A DNA stretch of 64,000 bases from positions 6,698,424-6,762,423 of the forward strand of contig LR746267.1 in assembly GCA_902729315.2 (NCBI GenBank), in the 5' to 3' direction. Made by a program: the position numbers and the translations under genes. Each line of letters starts with the position of its first letter. The first letter of the stretch is position 1. This DNA comes from Spirodela intermedia (taxonomy: Eukaryota; Streptophyta; Magnoliopsida; Alismatales; Araceae). Positions 46,744 to 59,821 of the stretch are shown piece after piece. The notes beneath the pieces were generated by a model, which was not told where the DNA came from, searched no databases, and saw only the letters and a program-made list of their open reading frames with translations.

Positions 46744-48271
46744 ACTAGGCCGGAAGAGCATGGGAGGAGAGGGGTCCCCTTCTCTCACGCACGTAATAAT
46801 TTTAAATAAATTGTTCTCGCGATCATCAGTGAAGAGCACCAAGTACCCACTGGTGTTGCATGAGGAGCTCTGTAATGTACGGTTAAATAAGAAAGAGTGA
46901 TGTCTTGATAATAGCTATTAAACCTATGAGGTTGAAGTCAAAGGGTTCATGTCCCTAGAAGTTGAAGAAATCGTCTTGGTTAATGTTGCCTTCTTATGAC
47001 TACTCTGATGTTCCTGTCAAAGGTAATTCTCTCTATGGGAAAACAGTTGTTTTGCTAGCATCATCAGTAGCACAAGTTTTCTTCCAGCTCAACGTGATAA
47101 AAACGTAATATTCATCTAGTTAGGACTTCACATGTTTGCTGCGTTCTATTTACTACAACAAAAAAAATCTCTAGACGAAAACTAATCACTTAATATGGTC
47201 AATAATGTATTACTACTTGCGGCTTGTTGTACGCATGTTTTCATAAATGTTTTAACATGTTTTTCTAAACTTAATGAGAAAGTCTCACTCCAAACTCTTC
47301 CTCAAACAGATTTCCAGTCCAACGAAAAATGTGTAAAGAATATTGGAGACCATTTTATTTAGGATAATGATTCACTGCCTTCAAATGAAATTTTTTCATG
47401 AAGAATCTAGGAGTACATGTGATCATTAAATTTTATTATTAATATATTTTGGATTTTTTTTATGATTTTCATACTATTACAATTGAAGCACTTCACATAC
47501 CTACGAAGCTTAGCTTGCTCAAATTTGATATATCATTTTCAATAATAGTATCTCACCTTTTTTTATTTGGAAACTCATTCAACCTAGATTCTTTATGTGT
47601 AAAAAGCATCTCAATGATCATTATCCTTTGCCCAAATGTAAACCACTCTCTTGCTACCAAGTATGATGTTAGGTTTTACTTGATCAATTACAACACAAAA
47701 GAGGCCAGACCACTTAGGTTACTCCCACATGGTGTGAGAGAGAGATATTGGATTGAATCTAATCTCACTAGCCACCTTTTTCCCTTTAGATTGTCCTTAT
47801 TTCTTCCAACCAAGGGTGAAAAATAGGGAGAGATATCATCAAGGGAGAGGTGGGATTACACTTGGCTGTTGTTAACTCTAGATTTTTGGTATTTAAATTA
47901 CTTTATTTATGTATGTTAAAATGTTAATTTTTAAAAGAAATGTAGAAATATACTATTGAATTAGGATGTCAAAAGTTAAAGGATTTAATTATTACTATTG
48001 TTATTTTTAAAAATAACCATGTGTTTTTCCTTTTAAAAATTATTATTATTATTATTGTTATTTTTATTGATTATTTTATATATATATTTATTATCATAGC
48101 AGACTGCTAGACAACCAACCATCCACTGTGACCCATGCCAATGCTTGGATTGGGGATTTATGGAAGGGCTTATTCATGTTTAATTAATATACCCATTTTC
48201 TCTACAACATCTTTTGATATGAGACTAAATGATTATCATGTGTTTCAGGTCTAGTAGAAAGCGACCATTTG

Positions 48272-48385
48272 ATCCAATGGTATTTGGAGTGTCATGTGAC
48301 CGAGAACATAAGTGAACTAATACACAAAGGTTCAATCCAACAATGTTTGGAACGTCACGTTACTTAGAACTTAAGTAAGCTCATG
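48272..48385. repeat. Imperfect ~50-bp direct repeat
   Basis: 48272-48321 and 48336-48385 share blocks (ATCCAA, TTTGGA, CGTCA/TGTCA, AGAAC, TAAGT) at a 64-bp offset. Confidence 0.6.
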
Positions 48386-48649
48386 ACTACCTTTAGGATA
48401 TAAATAATATTATCAATTATTTTTTAGTAAAATAGACATTATTGATTATTGTCACATGTGACATAAAAATCAAAGATAACTATAAATATGGTATCTATTC
48501 TTTCCTCCCTTCATGTGATCAAGGACTTTGGCGATTGATGAGCTCATTCCTTCTTCCCTTCAACACACTAAAAGCCTCCAGCAAGTGGTCATCTCATCCT
48601 CTTTCATCCCACATAATGGTGACAATGCCATCTATCTTCTTCCTAATTG

Positions 48650-48651
<2 letters not shown>

Positions 48652-48694
<43 letters not shown>
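48652..48694. repeat. (CT)n microsatellite
   Basis: CT run of about 21 units. Confidence 0.95.
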
Positions 48695-48698
<4 letters not shown>

Positions 48699-49435
48699 AT
48701 TGTCTCTTTCTCTCTCTTTTATGATTGGAATTCCCTCTAAATCTGCCTTCACTCTCTCTCTATCTTGCATTATATTCTCTCTATTCCTTCCTCTTAAATC
48801 TCTCATCTTCTTTAGCTCTCTTAGTATTTAAAAATTTCTCTTTTTATGAATTCGTGATAAAATACTAAAAAAAATTACATTAAAAGCTAAAATAATTTTC
48901 ATGATAGGTTATTCTTTTTCCCTATGTTTGAGCTAAGACATACATTATACTAAAAATCACATAAATTTTTAGTTATAAATTTTATTAGAAAATGGGTATT
49001 TAAACTCAACAACTGTTATGCAAATTGTGAACTTTATTTAATAACTTATAGGAGAATAAATAGTACATAATTTGATGATAACTGATTTGTTTTAAATGGA
49101 GGAGAAGACTAAACATGACTTTACTTGAAAGAGCTTATTCCATGAAATTCTTGGCACTTGTATTTAAGACTGGTTTTGTGGTGAGGTAGTTGAAGGTGCT
49201 GAAAGTTATTTGTTACATCATGAATTGGTCTTCCTGTACATTTAGTTAGCCAAGCTAATTCATAACTCTCATTTCATGCTTCAGTTATATACTTACACTT
49301 TCATGTTAGCTGGTGAGAGGACTAGCATCCATGTTGAATTAGAACCATGTAATTATTTCTAGTACAGGTATTTTGTAAATAGTTAAGTCAAGATCATATT
49401 GGTGAGGGTACAACTTACTAGAGACATGATATTGA

Positions 49436-49652
49436 TAAAAAAGTTAATGTTCAATTCCATATGAAAAGAATATTAGTAACTCAATTTAGATGGAGTTGAT
49501 CAAAAGGACAAATAGACATCATACCAGTTCACATCTAAACTCTTTTTCTAACAAATGTTGTGGTAAAAAAGTTTATGTTCAATTTCATATGAGAAGAATA
49601 TTAGTAACTCAATTTAGATGGAGTTGATCAAAAGGACAAATAGACATCATAG
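49436..49652. repeat. 88-bp near-identical direct duplication
   Basis: 49436-49523 and 49564-49652 (offset 128 bp) differ at only a few bases; shared blocks include CAATTTAGATGGAGTTGATC and AAAAGGACAAATAGACATCA. Confidence 0.9.
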
Positions 49653-51112
49653 CTGTTCAAAGGAATATTCACATGAGAATAATATTCATCTATAATCAAA
49701 TGAATTGAACTTTACATTATTACCACACATTTTAGTGGGTAACTAAGGAGCAAAGTGATTTTAGTATGGTTGATTTATGTGGAAGTAAAGATGAATCCAA
49801 TTCATATGAATCAAACTTGAAAATCAATCAACATTCTTTAGGGCAATAAGACAACTAACTACAAAAGTTTCATGGCAAATGAATTATTTAAAGATAATGT
49901 TCAACAAGTAGAAATGACTTGCAATGATTTGAATAGAATATGGAATTGGCACAAATTTAACCAAAAACATGAAATCGTTGGCATTTAATTGGCACAAGTC
50001 ATAAAAAAACGTTCTTGAGTTTTTAAAATAGTCTATATTTTCACGGACTAGGCAATTTCATAAATGTTTTTGTCCCATGAGAGATGGCAAGTCCCATTTG
50101 AGTTATAGCCAGATGATATTTGTTACAAATAGAAACATCAACTTCACACCTTACTTACGTAAGAGGATGAGTACATAGTAGAAAGATTTACCCATTTGGA
50201 TAGCTTGATAACATTATACAATTTTTCCAAACATTCAAATTTTAATTGAAAATTGTGGTGTAAATCCTGGTAGAAGCATCAAATGACTTGCCTTTACCTT
50301 TGAAACCACCCTCATTCAAGTTCCAAAATTAGATTCCATCTTGTGCAAGGCTGCAATAAATTTTCCAAACATTTGATATGAGAACTAAGTAACGTAGAAT
50401 ATACATTTGAAAACCACTTTGTTTCCCAAAAACTTGATGATAAATCGGAATTTGAAGTAACAATCCCTTCTTTTGAGATGGATTATGTAATATTGTCCCT
50501 AAAAGGGTTAATGTAAAGACTATTACCTCTCTTACAGGGTAAATTATAAATTTGATCTTCTAATAGGCATAGAATTTACTTGTATGGATTCCCACCATGC
50601 TAGCACTTTTACTCAAGTACCAAGTATAATTTGTTAAACTATACATGTGAAGAAAATGGTACTCAACTACATAAATATGAAAAGTGTAATTTTTCAGTTT
50701 TTCTCAATTACATGTATAAAAGCATAATTTACATGTTTATGAAGAAGTTCATTTTTTATAAATATTTAACATAAATGTTTAATATAAAAGGCACTCGTTA
50801 GTTAAATTCAGGACATAGAATGGACTAATGGGCTGCCATGCAAGTGATAAAGCCAACAACATGAAGAGCAAGTTAAGGGAACGCTGGGGTCAGAGGGAAA
50901 TTAGGCAGGAGATTGAAATCAAGTTGGAACAAAAGAAATGAAAAAAAAGAACTATACGAAAGGAATTATATAATGACGGCATAAGAAAATTTAAAGAAAT
51001 TAGAGGGAAATAGTCAAAAAAAAAACGAAACCTCCTCTAGAAAAATGGTTTTGATGACCTCCAACTCTCATCAACCCATCCGCCGAAAATTATATTTCTC
51101 GGAGCTCAGATA

Positions 51113-51128
51113 TATATATATATATATA
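51113..51128. repeat. (TA)n microsatellite
   Basis: Short TA run about 240 bp upstream of the SDR gene start. Confidence 0.85.
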
Positions 51129-51369
51129 TGTATATGTATTCGTATTAGTTAATTAACGAAATGGCCGTGAGCAATGCGGATAAGTAGTGGCCGTAGCTCG
51201 TGGAGGGGACGGGCGACTCGTTTGCAGCTGTGTGGCCGGCGGGAATCGCGGATAAACTGAGAACGGTGGCGCCCTGCGGGAGCTGACTGATCCCCGGCTG
51301 CCGCTGGCGAAGCCTTCTCCTTGACGGAGGAGGAAGAGGGGGAGGGGAGGGAGAAGAAGTGGGGAGGAG

Positions 51370-54300
51370 ATGGCGTTCTCATCGCAGCCGACTACTGGGT
51401 TCTTTCGCCACCAGCAGCCTCGCACTCCCTACACTCGTTCCCCTCTTCCGGGCGCGCCGCCGAAACTTCAACTTCTCCTCCGGAGAGGACCTCAATCGTG
51501 GACCCGTTGCCCCGCGGAGAGGAAGGAGAGGAGCTTCACTGACCAGATCCTCGACTACATCGAAGGTTCCACTGATTGAACCCCTTCCAACTAATTTTTG
51601 CATCCGCTTCCCCATTGAAATTGCTGCCTCTGCGGGTACGCGTTGGCGTCTTGGTAGCCAGTGCACGAGCGCGGAGATGGGGCTTGTCTCATATGCATAC
51701 TGCGGAGTGTTAATCTTCTCCCGAGCTTGATTAGTGAGGCGTCCTTTCCATGTCTTGGTACTTGTAATTTCCTCGTCCTTTACAAATTTAGGTGGCCCGA
51801 AGCTGAGGAAGTGGTATGGGGCGCCGGATCTACTGCCAAAGGATGGACGGCCAGAAGATGAGGACGACGGGGCTCCAGGTGGGATTCGAGCTCGCCCTGG
51901 TCTCTTTCGCTCTGCAAAATTCGTGATCTACCTGCTGTTCTTTCCTTTCGTTTTTCTCCATTTCTTCTTGTGCGAATTCAGAAGCCGAGCAAGTCCGTGA
52001 CGCGGTGCTGGTGACGAATGGAGACAGCGAAATTGGCCAGGTGATAGGCTCTGTCTGGCTTTCTGTCACTGATTAATGTGCAGCATTTACATGATTGCAA
52101 TAGTAACATATATGATGTTCTGAACTACGAGGAATGATAAACAGATGGGCATTTGGTTCCACCTTAGACAGGAGTGGCTACACAGGCAAGTACAGGAAGT
52201 AGACTCTTCTTGTCAGAGAAAATCTCTCAAAAAAAGCTGATTCATTACGAGTTGGCAAAGCGGCTCTCACCCAATTCCTTAGCGGTTCGAATGAGATAAA
52301 AAAAAATAGAAATCAAATTTAACAAGGATTGAAAACTGCATTTCTTGTATTCTTGTAGCTGATCACAGAAACTTGTCATCAACATTGTGAATCTCCAAGA
52401 TGAACATTGGGCATGATATTTTAAGCTACTGTGCATCATGGGTTATTGGAGATATTGTGAGGAAAGAGCAGTACGTAGTTATGTATTTAGTAATAAATAA
52501 TTTCTTTAGTAATACATTTAATCATATACCTCCTCCTCCCCTGATAAAATTGCACTCTTTGTTAGGCTTTCCTTGATGAATATAATGGATGAGCTTGACA
52601 CTAAACCTAGAGTTCCCCATTTCGTCTTAAGAGACTAAGGGAAGGGTGACAGCCAATGGTAGCATCCTTTCTCGCAGTCTAGTGTTTGGAGTATATCTTC
52701 ATCATCGTGTTATCATATTTGGCTGTTTGCTTGTGGGATTATAGTTTTATCTTTTCTCCTGACCAATCGAGCGTTTCCATGCTGATCCTGGAAGAGTTTT
52801 GAGTTCCCAGCTCTTCTACTGCCACCCACCCCCCAAAAATAATAAATAAAAGAGGAAAAACACGATTCCAAGTTTCCTTATCTTTAACATTAATCCTATT
52901 GATCAAATTCCCTATTCTGCCAGTGAACGCCTCCACAGAAAAAAATTGAGCGAAGAAAATCGTACAACTTAAGAATGTCCATGCATGTTTTTCCTCGCAG
53001 ACTCAATACTTGGACGCACAGATCGACCGACTGTCCATGTTTATTATTTCTTCTTTCGGCAATGATGCTCATGCTATTCCCTGCCCTTCTCTTTTCTTGG
53101 TTCTCTGTCCATGTAAATTGTTTGTTCGCACAGATGGTAATCTTATCACTGATTGTCAAACGAGCTCGAGTCAAAGCACTGGTCAAGGACAAACAGGCTG
53201 TTGTCGAAGCCTTTGGAACCTACGTTGAGGTAAATGGTCAACTATTTGATCAACAGAACAGATTTTCAAGCTGTGCATTTTTCTATTTTTGAATCAAGTA
53301 GAACATTTTTTTTTATATATTATTCTGTGTTTATGCGTGAAGCCCATAGCTGGAGATGCAAGAAGTAATTCCCTTCCTAAGGAAGCTCTTAGAGGCGTCC
53401 GTGCCATAATATGCCCTTCCAATGTAAGCTCTTCAATGTTACAAAGCATTCCAAAGGCTTCTGTCATTTTAAATTGAACCGAAACAACAGCTGACGCCCT
53501 ATTTTGGCGATCAAACTGCTGATACCGGGGCTGGGATTACTCTAGATTATGATTCTTGGGCGTAATTTGTCTCTTCTCCAAATCTTTGTGCATTGGCAGG
53601 AAGGTTTCTTATCTGACGTCGGGCAAATGAAAGGTGTCGAACATATTGTTCTCCTGTCCCAGGTTTCAACCCCTCTTAGCGATGGATCACATCTTCTCCC
53701 CCTAAAACAGCTGCTGATCACCGCTCTTTTGAGTTTAATAAGGTAACAGTTGGCTGCTTATGAGGGTAGCAGCGGCTTGCAAGCGCTCATCAACGCCAAA
53801 GCCAGGAAGTCAGCTGAGAGGGACGAAGAAGCAGTGGTTTCATCGGGCATTCCTTACACAATCGTCAGAGCTGCCCTCCTGCAGAACAGCCCCGGGGGAA
53901 ATCAAGGGTTCAGTTTCCAAGAGGTCTCCTAATTATTTGAACCTTCTAAGAAATCATCATTGCTAATTTTGTATCATTGGGGTCTAATTTCTTCAGTTAA
54001 AGCCGATTATTTCCCGCATTAATTATACTGGACATTGAACTGTTTGTTGATCCACAAATGTCAGGGTGTGGCTGCTAAAGGAAGGCTCAGTAAAGAAGAT
54101 GCGGCCCGCATCTGTGTCGAAGCTCTTGACGCAGTCCCACCCAAGGGGCTGGTATTTGAGGTTCGTTGATGAGAATATTCAAGTCTTAGGCTTTCTTTGG
54201 GCTGGGGCCTCTAATCTGAGCCCGCCCAAGAAGAATAGATCCCGTTCAGAAGCCCCGACTTCTGGGCCAGTTTTCTTCTGTTGCGGGCTTAGATTTTTAA

Positions 54301-54471
54301 GTTTCTTGCCCGATAGAGTGGTTTAGCCGGGCTCCTCATACCCAGATTTGGCAACCTTCTTGAGGAAGCTTTGCTCTGTGTATATCTCAGGTGGCAAACG
54401 GGGATGAGAAGGTTTCAGACTGGAAAGAATGGCTCACAGTGCTCATTAGCCGCCAAGAACCTTCCCTCTGA
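51370..54471 (+). CDS. Plastid-type atypical SDR, NAD(P)-binding Rossmann-fold (NmrA-like) protein
   Basis: Nine coding exons join in frame with GT-AG borders to a 310-aa protein. They are 51370-51565, 51792-51878, 51982-52040, 53134-53229, 53343-53423, 53600-53662, 53750-53923, 54065-54160 and 54391-54471. Residues 1 to about 60 are basic and Ser/Pro-rich, like a chloroplast transit peptide. GPKLRKWYGAPDLLPKDG follows (67-84). The nucleotide-binding strand and loop is AVLVTNGDSEIGQ (102-114), a degenerate TGxxGxxG. Further marks are VKALVKDK, ALRGVRAIICPSN, GVEHIVLLSQ, GIPYTIVRAALLQNSPGGNQGF (split here as a family landmark) and GRLSKEDAARICVEAL. There is no YxxxK catalytic pair, as expected for this atypical group. 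Substrate is unknown; related plant proteins are plastid proteins of unclear role. The gene converges with an ELF4-like gene 146 bp past its stop. Exon 1 GC-rich leader suggests a CpG-rich promoter. Confidence 0.88.
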
Positions 54472-54616
54472 CCACCTGGACGACCGGTGGAGGCGATTAA
54501 TATCGATTCAAATTTCTCGTATGGTTCGACAATCAGAAGTTTTCTAATGTGCGATTCTTGAAAGAAATTGAATGCTTGTACACCTCTGTGGAGCTCTGCT
54601 ACGCCTGGCTCTGCTG

Positions 54617-54946
54617 TCACTGGTCGGACAGAGTCTCCGTGGGGCCGCTACTGGTGGTGGCCTCGCTCTGCCCTGCTAATGAGGTGAGGACGCCGCCGTA
54701 GAGGTCGGTGACGCGTTTGAGGTTGTCGTAGAGCTGCCGGATGAGGCCGCAATTGCGGCCAAGGTCCTCAGGATTGGCTGACTCGTGGTTCTTGTTGACC
54801 TCGTTGATTAGAAGTTGGTTCTGGTCCAAGATGATCTGAGCCTCTTGCAAGAACTTCTGTAAGGCCTTGTGGGACTTCTTGGCCACCTGCCCTTCCCCTT
54901 CGCCTTGTTTTCCCAAGCTGCTCCCCTCCATCCTCTCTCTCTCCAT
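54617..54946 (-). CDS. EFL: ELF4-like (DUF1313) circadian/flowering regulator
   Basis: The protein is 109 aa, intronless as usual in this family. ELF4 acts in the nucleus with ELF3 and LUX in the evening complex of the plant clock; ELF4-like paralogues have partly related roles. The conserved helical domain lies at about residues 27-87: LQKFLQEAQIILDQNQLLI, NEVNKNHES, LGRNCGLIRQLYDNLKRV and DLYGGV. The acidic or Gly-rich leader and Ser/Thr-rich tail are variable. ATGs at 54946 and 54931 (MEGSS) are both possible starts. Position 66 is Cys where ELF4 family members usually have Val after RN. Tail-to-tail with the SDR gene, so 3' UTRs may overlap. Confidence 0.88.
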   Translation of the reverse strand: MERERMEGSSLGKQGEGEGQVAKKSHKALQKFLQEAQIILDQNQLLINEVNKNHESANPEDLGRNCGLIRQLYDNLKRVTDLYGGVLTSLAGQSEATTSSGPTETLSDQ

Positions 54947-55044
54947 CTCTCTCCGCCCCTCTCGTGATCAAGAACCTGACTGATTTGCGGAGACAGAAAG
55001 AGGGACCCAAGAGAAAAGAACCGCCCCTTCTCTCCTTACTAACG

Positions 55045-55147
55045 AGACAGAGACAGAGACAGATAGAGACAGAGACAGAGACAGATAGAGACAGAGACAG
55101 ATAGAGACAGAGACAGAGACAGATAGATACAGAGACAGAGACAGACA
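55045..55147. repeat. (GAGACA/GATA)n tandem repeat
   Basis: GAGACA units with interspersed GATAGA variants in a higher-order pattern, upstream of the ELF4-like gene (minus strand reads TGTCTC). The same motif family occurs at 18011-18111. Confidence 0.9.
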
Positions 55148-55159
55148 GAGTCAGGGATT

Positions 55160-55483
55160 CTAAAACTCGAGGTGGTTGGATTTTCTTCCTGACGGTGGGG
55201 TGAAATCTTGGAAATAGTAACAGGGTTTCTGTCCTATTGGATTGTACACTAAGAATGGGCCTACGTTCATCGTGTTAGAATCGTCAGACTCCAGACGACA
55301 GACTATTTGGGTTTGTCCATCTTCAGAAATACCCAACCGTGTTGAACGAGCTGCAACCGATCTGGTTTCAAACGAGCCGGAAATGCCCAGGTCTTCATAG
55401 GATGGGCTTTTAAACGAAGCACTAATATAAAATGTAGATCCGGCCAAGAAAAAGAGCGAGCTTTGAAGAGCAACGACACCCAA
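55160..55483 (-). other. Unassigned open frame, possible exon
   Basis: The frame of about 107 codons begins at a TTG, not ATG. Its first residues are hydrophobic (VVALQSSLFFLAGSTFY). Just upstream on the same strand another frame reads FVVVKTMTLNGKQELG and runs into a GTGAGC that could be a donor, with an AG boundary before AAGCCTGCAAC. These may be two exons of an unrecognised minus-strand gene or chance. No family recognised. Confidence 0.25.
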
Positions 55484-58400
55484 GTTGCAGGCTTCTTCTC
55501 ACTCCAATGAGCTCACCCAGCTCCTGCTTGCCGTTCAGTGTCATGGTTTTCACCACCACGAAGGCAGCTTCTCTTAGAATTGCTTATGAACAAGGAAAGA
55601 CCCCGCCCGCTGGCTTCATCGTACACCTCCAAAAAGCCTCACTGTTATCTGAAGACGGCCCTATAAATGATAAAATCATAAAAGTGCATGACGACAGTAG
55701 CATAACAAGACAGTCCTCCCGTGACACGAGGAGTCAACAGGAAATTCCTTTTCCTTCCTGAGAAATATATATTTCTAGGTTGCAGATTTTTTCAAGCAAT
55801 GATTAAACTCATTCTAAGTGCTTTTTCTTGTCGTGGGGCACCACAGAGAGGAAAACACTGATGGAAGAAGGTTGAGAGGCATAGCGTACAAGGCTAGCAC
55901 AGTTGGCAGAGGGTAATCACAGAGTTATCACTAACAATCAAAACTGGATGAACCTTAATGGGCAATATGAACTCTGCGATGAACAACTCGATGAGCAGGG
56001 AAATGGTAAGAAAAAGGCTACAGATCGAATCGGATGAATGCCAATGACTAACTCTTCATATCCGGAAGCATGTGAGTCAATACTGATCATTTTCAACTTC
56101 TTCTTTAGATTCGAAATTTTTGATCACTAAGACGACGAATGGAACTCCTTCGAAAACCCAGTTCTTAGGCTAGACTGACGTGCAGTTAAAAGTTTAGCTC
56201 ACACAAGTTTGAGGGTAGCGGAATTTTTTCTGTGAAAATTCTAAGCATGGAGACATGGAAGGGTCAAATCACTGTTTTAGCATCAAAGTCTAGATTCCGG
56301 AATTTCATTCACGCAAAATGCATGTTATCGTGCTCCCATAATCTCGAATGCTATCAGTTCCGGTACGTGGACCAAAATAATACAATGCGAGCAAAAGTCC
56401 GCAATAGAACAGCGTATAAGTTATCATGCCTGCACATCGATCGTTTAAGTCTCCAAAACTTATACCAACAATTATAACGAAAGTTTCTCCCGTGAGACAA
56501 AGGGTCTTCTTTCTAAAGAGGACCAGTTGGTAGCTATGCTCTGTCGAGAATTTTCATATGACTGGAAATTAAAATTAAAAAGAAAAAAAAAAACAGTTTC
56601 AAACTCAGTAGAAGAGTATGCTGGTAATTCTGATATCTCAAAATATTGAAACTGTGATTTATTCATTTGCACGGGGAGCCCCTTAATTCCCTTTCTAAGA
56701 AATAAAGATAAAGAATTGCGACATTGTTTTATTGATGACAATCTATGTCCTATGTGTGGATGAATACCTCAACCGGTTTAGGAAACGCAGGAACAATGAC
56801 TCATTGGAATTTATCCACATTTATTAAGCATCGAAAATGAAAACGTCTCAAAAGGAATCCGATGGCGAGATTGATATGGTCTCTTATATATTCTGATCCC
56901 GATGGATTGCTCCATCTGGTCTTCGTAAACATCTCACGTACTGCCGTCTATTCAACCAACTATGACGTTACTCCTGGTTTCGAATTTAACTCCACGACTA
57001 TCAAATTTAGGAAACACTATTCTGAAGGGATACTTATTTTCCAGGCAGTCCTATCGTCCAATGGTATTTTACCAGTTTACACCCTAATGTAAGTTTACCT
57101 AATAGTCGTTTACCGTCTCTAGACATAATTGGCCTTGGAAATGAGGATGCTCTCTTATGGTAAATCCTGTGGGTCCGGTGGTTGTGGGGAAGAATAGATT
57201 GACTGATTTCCATGTGCTCTCTCTCTCTCTCTCTCTCGATATAAAATATAGATCCATGTATACACTTTAATACATGCATACATGCATCTGCACATAAATA
57301 TAAATATAGAAATCTATTATCAATAGCCCATTTCCGCAGCCTGGAACACCTCATCTTCCTCGTACACAATATTCTTGAGCTCGTGTATCTCTTTTACATG
57401 GAAAGGGTTGCTTAGTTGCGCAAGTAATACTTAGCGAAACTCCGCACAAGAATGACTATTCTCTTAACCGCCAAAATGTTACACGCCTTATAGATATTAT
57501 TTTTTCCATGATATAATTTCGAAATGAAATTTTTACTCCTTTCTGAGTACCGAAATTTATCTCCTTTCTTGACCATGGTGGGGAGTGAAAGGATGGACGG
57601 AGAGAGGGGACAACAAGAGGTGGGGGGCCACTCACTGTCCGCTAACAGTTCACCAACCATTCCCTTCACAAATCAGCGGCTGCCGTGACTTTAAGAACTG
57701 CATCCTGTTACGAAATAAAATAAAGCCAATTATTTAAAGAGAACTTTGTCCTTATTCCATTTATGGCGACCAATAAAAGTGGGACACGTCCCGGCCTCTA
57801 AATCCCACCCACGTTCGAAGCAAAGTTTCAGCGCTGTACAGTAGTCTCAAATCCGTGGCCTGTAGATAAATGCTATAAAAATGAGTCTAAATTAAGAATG
57901 TTCAGATCATATATTAAAATTGGTAAATATTTATGAACAGCTGGTGGGAGCATGTCACGACAACCATTTCCCTTCAGATTGCTTATGGGTCTGATAGTTA
58001 GATCGTCTGACGTCGTGACAAGTTCATAAGATACGTAAGGCGCACGATGCTGGAGGTGCATGAAATAACTTCCGTTACTTTTCCTGGTCAAATCATATTT
58101 CGATACGAGTTTGACCCCTTTGGATGTCTACTTGCTTGTTAATTTACGTCAATGCCTCAATATAATAAATTGTATCAGCGTCCGCTCAACCATTGCTCCA
58201 AATTGCGATAAACTTCAAGCGAGGCGATATTTGATCCAGAAATTCAGAAAAGGAGATATTAAAGATATTTCGATCAACCATGCTATAGCCAACCAAGAAA
58301 GAGCTCGCACAAGCATGTAGTCATATTTAAGTCAAACAGTCAGAGAAAGTAGATCTGCCACAAGATCTGATCCATCTTCCGGCTTGCACAAGAGTCTAAC

Positions 58401-58674
58401 TATCCTTCACCTGCAGTCCCCTGACACTATAAGTTACATTTATAGACCTGACATTTATTATCCAGACATGTGGTAACGTGCTGCTCGATGGGTCGTTAAA
58501 TAACTGAAGCTAATAAAACGATCTTTTACACCAAAGTACACGATGGCTGATGCTCCGTAGGCCTGTTGCTTGTTCTGCACGTGGAGTTTATGTTCGATCG
58601 CCTAGCCCCGGGAAGCGTAGATGTGATACTTTATACCTGTTAAACCACGGGAAACCCTTTTTGATCAACAGGAG
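55484..58674. other. Intergenic spacer upstream of the ELF4-like gene and downstream of MYB
   Basis: No gene established. A CT microsatellite lies at 57218-57237. Several frames of 60-90 codons (for example 56862-57092 plus, 57873-58091 minus) match no family I know. Confidence 0.4.
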
Positions 58675-59821
58675 TCAGTCCTCCGTCTTCTCCGCCCATT
58701 CCTCGGAATCTAGGCAAGAGGCCACGGTGGCTGGGAGATCTGTGGTGGCAATGGGCTGAAGACACTCTCTCCAGTCCTCCAGAATAGCTTCCTCGAAGAA
58801 GAAAAGGCGACCAGGGCTAGACGGCGCGCACTCATCGCCGTCTCCGCAGTAGACTGGGCTATACTCGTCGCAATCTCCTCCGGAGACGCGCAGGAAGTCC
58901 AGCTCTTCGGTGTTGCTCATGAGCTCGTCGATGTCGAAGTCGTGGAGGATGCCGAGGTAGTCGTCTCGTTTAGGGAACGCCGTCTCCCGGCATCCAGATT
59001 CCTCCGTTTGGTGGGCCGCTGCTTCTTGTGCTGGCGGGGCAGGAAAGAAGATCCTGGTGCACCTCGCTGCCTTGGTTCGGATGACCTCTTGAGACAGGTC
59101 CATTTCTCGGGCCGCTGTTTTCTTATCTCTGGGTCTGCAGTGGGGCCTGCGCCAGTCTGAGGGAGAGGAGTCGCCACTGACCTTCTTGCTAAGGTTGGTG
59201 TTCCAGTAGTTCTTGATTTCATTGTCTGTTCTACCTGGGAGTCTCCCCGCAATGAGCGACCAGCTGGGGAACAGATTTATCCAACTGAGAGATGAAACTT
59301 TTTATCGATTAAGACAATGTTACTTGTCTAGAGGGATTTTGAAAGATGTTGATTTTTTATGAGAAAATGAAAATGATTCCCAGGACATAAGATGAGAATG
59401 GATACCGATTTCCGAGCAGCTTGTGGAGTCTGATGATGAGGTCCTCCTCCTCCTTAGAGATATTCCCTCTCTTAATGTCTGGTCTCAGGTAATTCAGCCA
59501 GCGAAGACGGCAGCTCTTCCCACAGCGTTTCAGACCTACACGAGCGCTGTTGCTGTCAGCGGTCCTTTAATCGTAGACGACTTCTTGCCTCCTTTCCCCC
59601 TCTCTCTCTCTCTCTCCTCTCTCTGTGTTTCTCCTTGGGATTGATGCCCGTATAAAGGGAGAAGGAGATGGTGGGTTTGGCGCATTACCTGCTCTCCTGG
59701 GAAGATCCCGCCATTTGCCTTCACCGTGAGCGTTGATGTAGTCGACTAAGATCTTGTCTTCCGCGGAAGACCATGCACCTCGATTGAGTCCCTCCTTGGC
59801 ACAGCAAGGCCTCCTGCCCAT
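58675..59821 (-). CDS. TT2-like: R2R3-MYB transcription factor, subgroup 5 (TT2-like)
   Basis: Three exons (59689-59821, 59406-59535, 58675-59263) with GT-AG introns of 153 and 142 bp join to 283 aa; the intron positions (phase 1 after residue 44, phase 2 in codon 88) are the classic R2R3-MYB ones. R2 has W17, W37 and W57; R3 has I70, W89 and W108. The bHLH-interaction motif D-L-x2-R-x3-L-x6-L-x3-R is complete (D76, L77, R80, L84, L91, R95). The subgroup-5 mark VIRTKAARC is at 148-156. The acidic C-terminal part ([20 protein letters not shown]) is probably the activation domain. Subgroup-5 members work with TT8-type bHLH and TTG1-type WD40 proteins to switch on proanthocyanidin or anthocyanin genes (ANR, DFR). 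No broken residue is seen. The family call is firm; orthology to TT2 rather than another subgroup-5 member is likely but not proven. Confidence 0.93.

Larger units (their letters stand above)
46744..51369. other. AT-rich intergenic spacer
   Basis: No gene recognised. It holds an imperfect direct repeat at 48272-48385, a CT microsatellite at 48652-48694, an 88-bp duplication at 49436-49652 and a TA microsatellite at 51113-51128. The open frame at 47449-47826 is AT-rich and matches no family I know. Confidence 0.5.

Noticed and set aside
45623-46842. Long minus-strand and alternate-frame open reading frames across the wall-protein gene
   Set aside because: They are shadows of the 87-bp repeat, which lacks stops in several frames; the plus frame alone has a signal peptide and coherent motifs.
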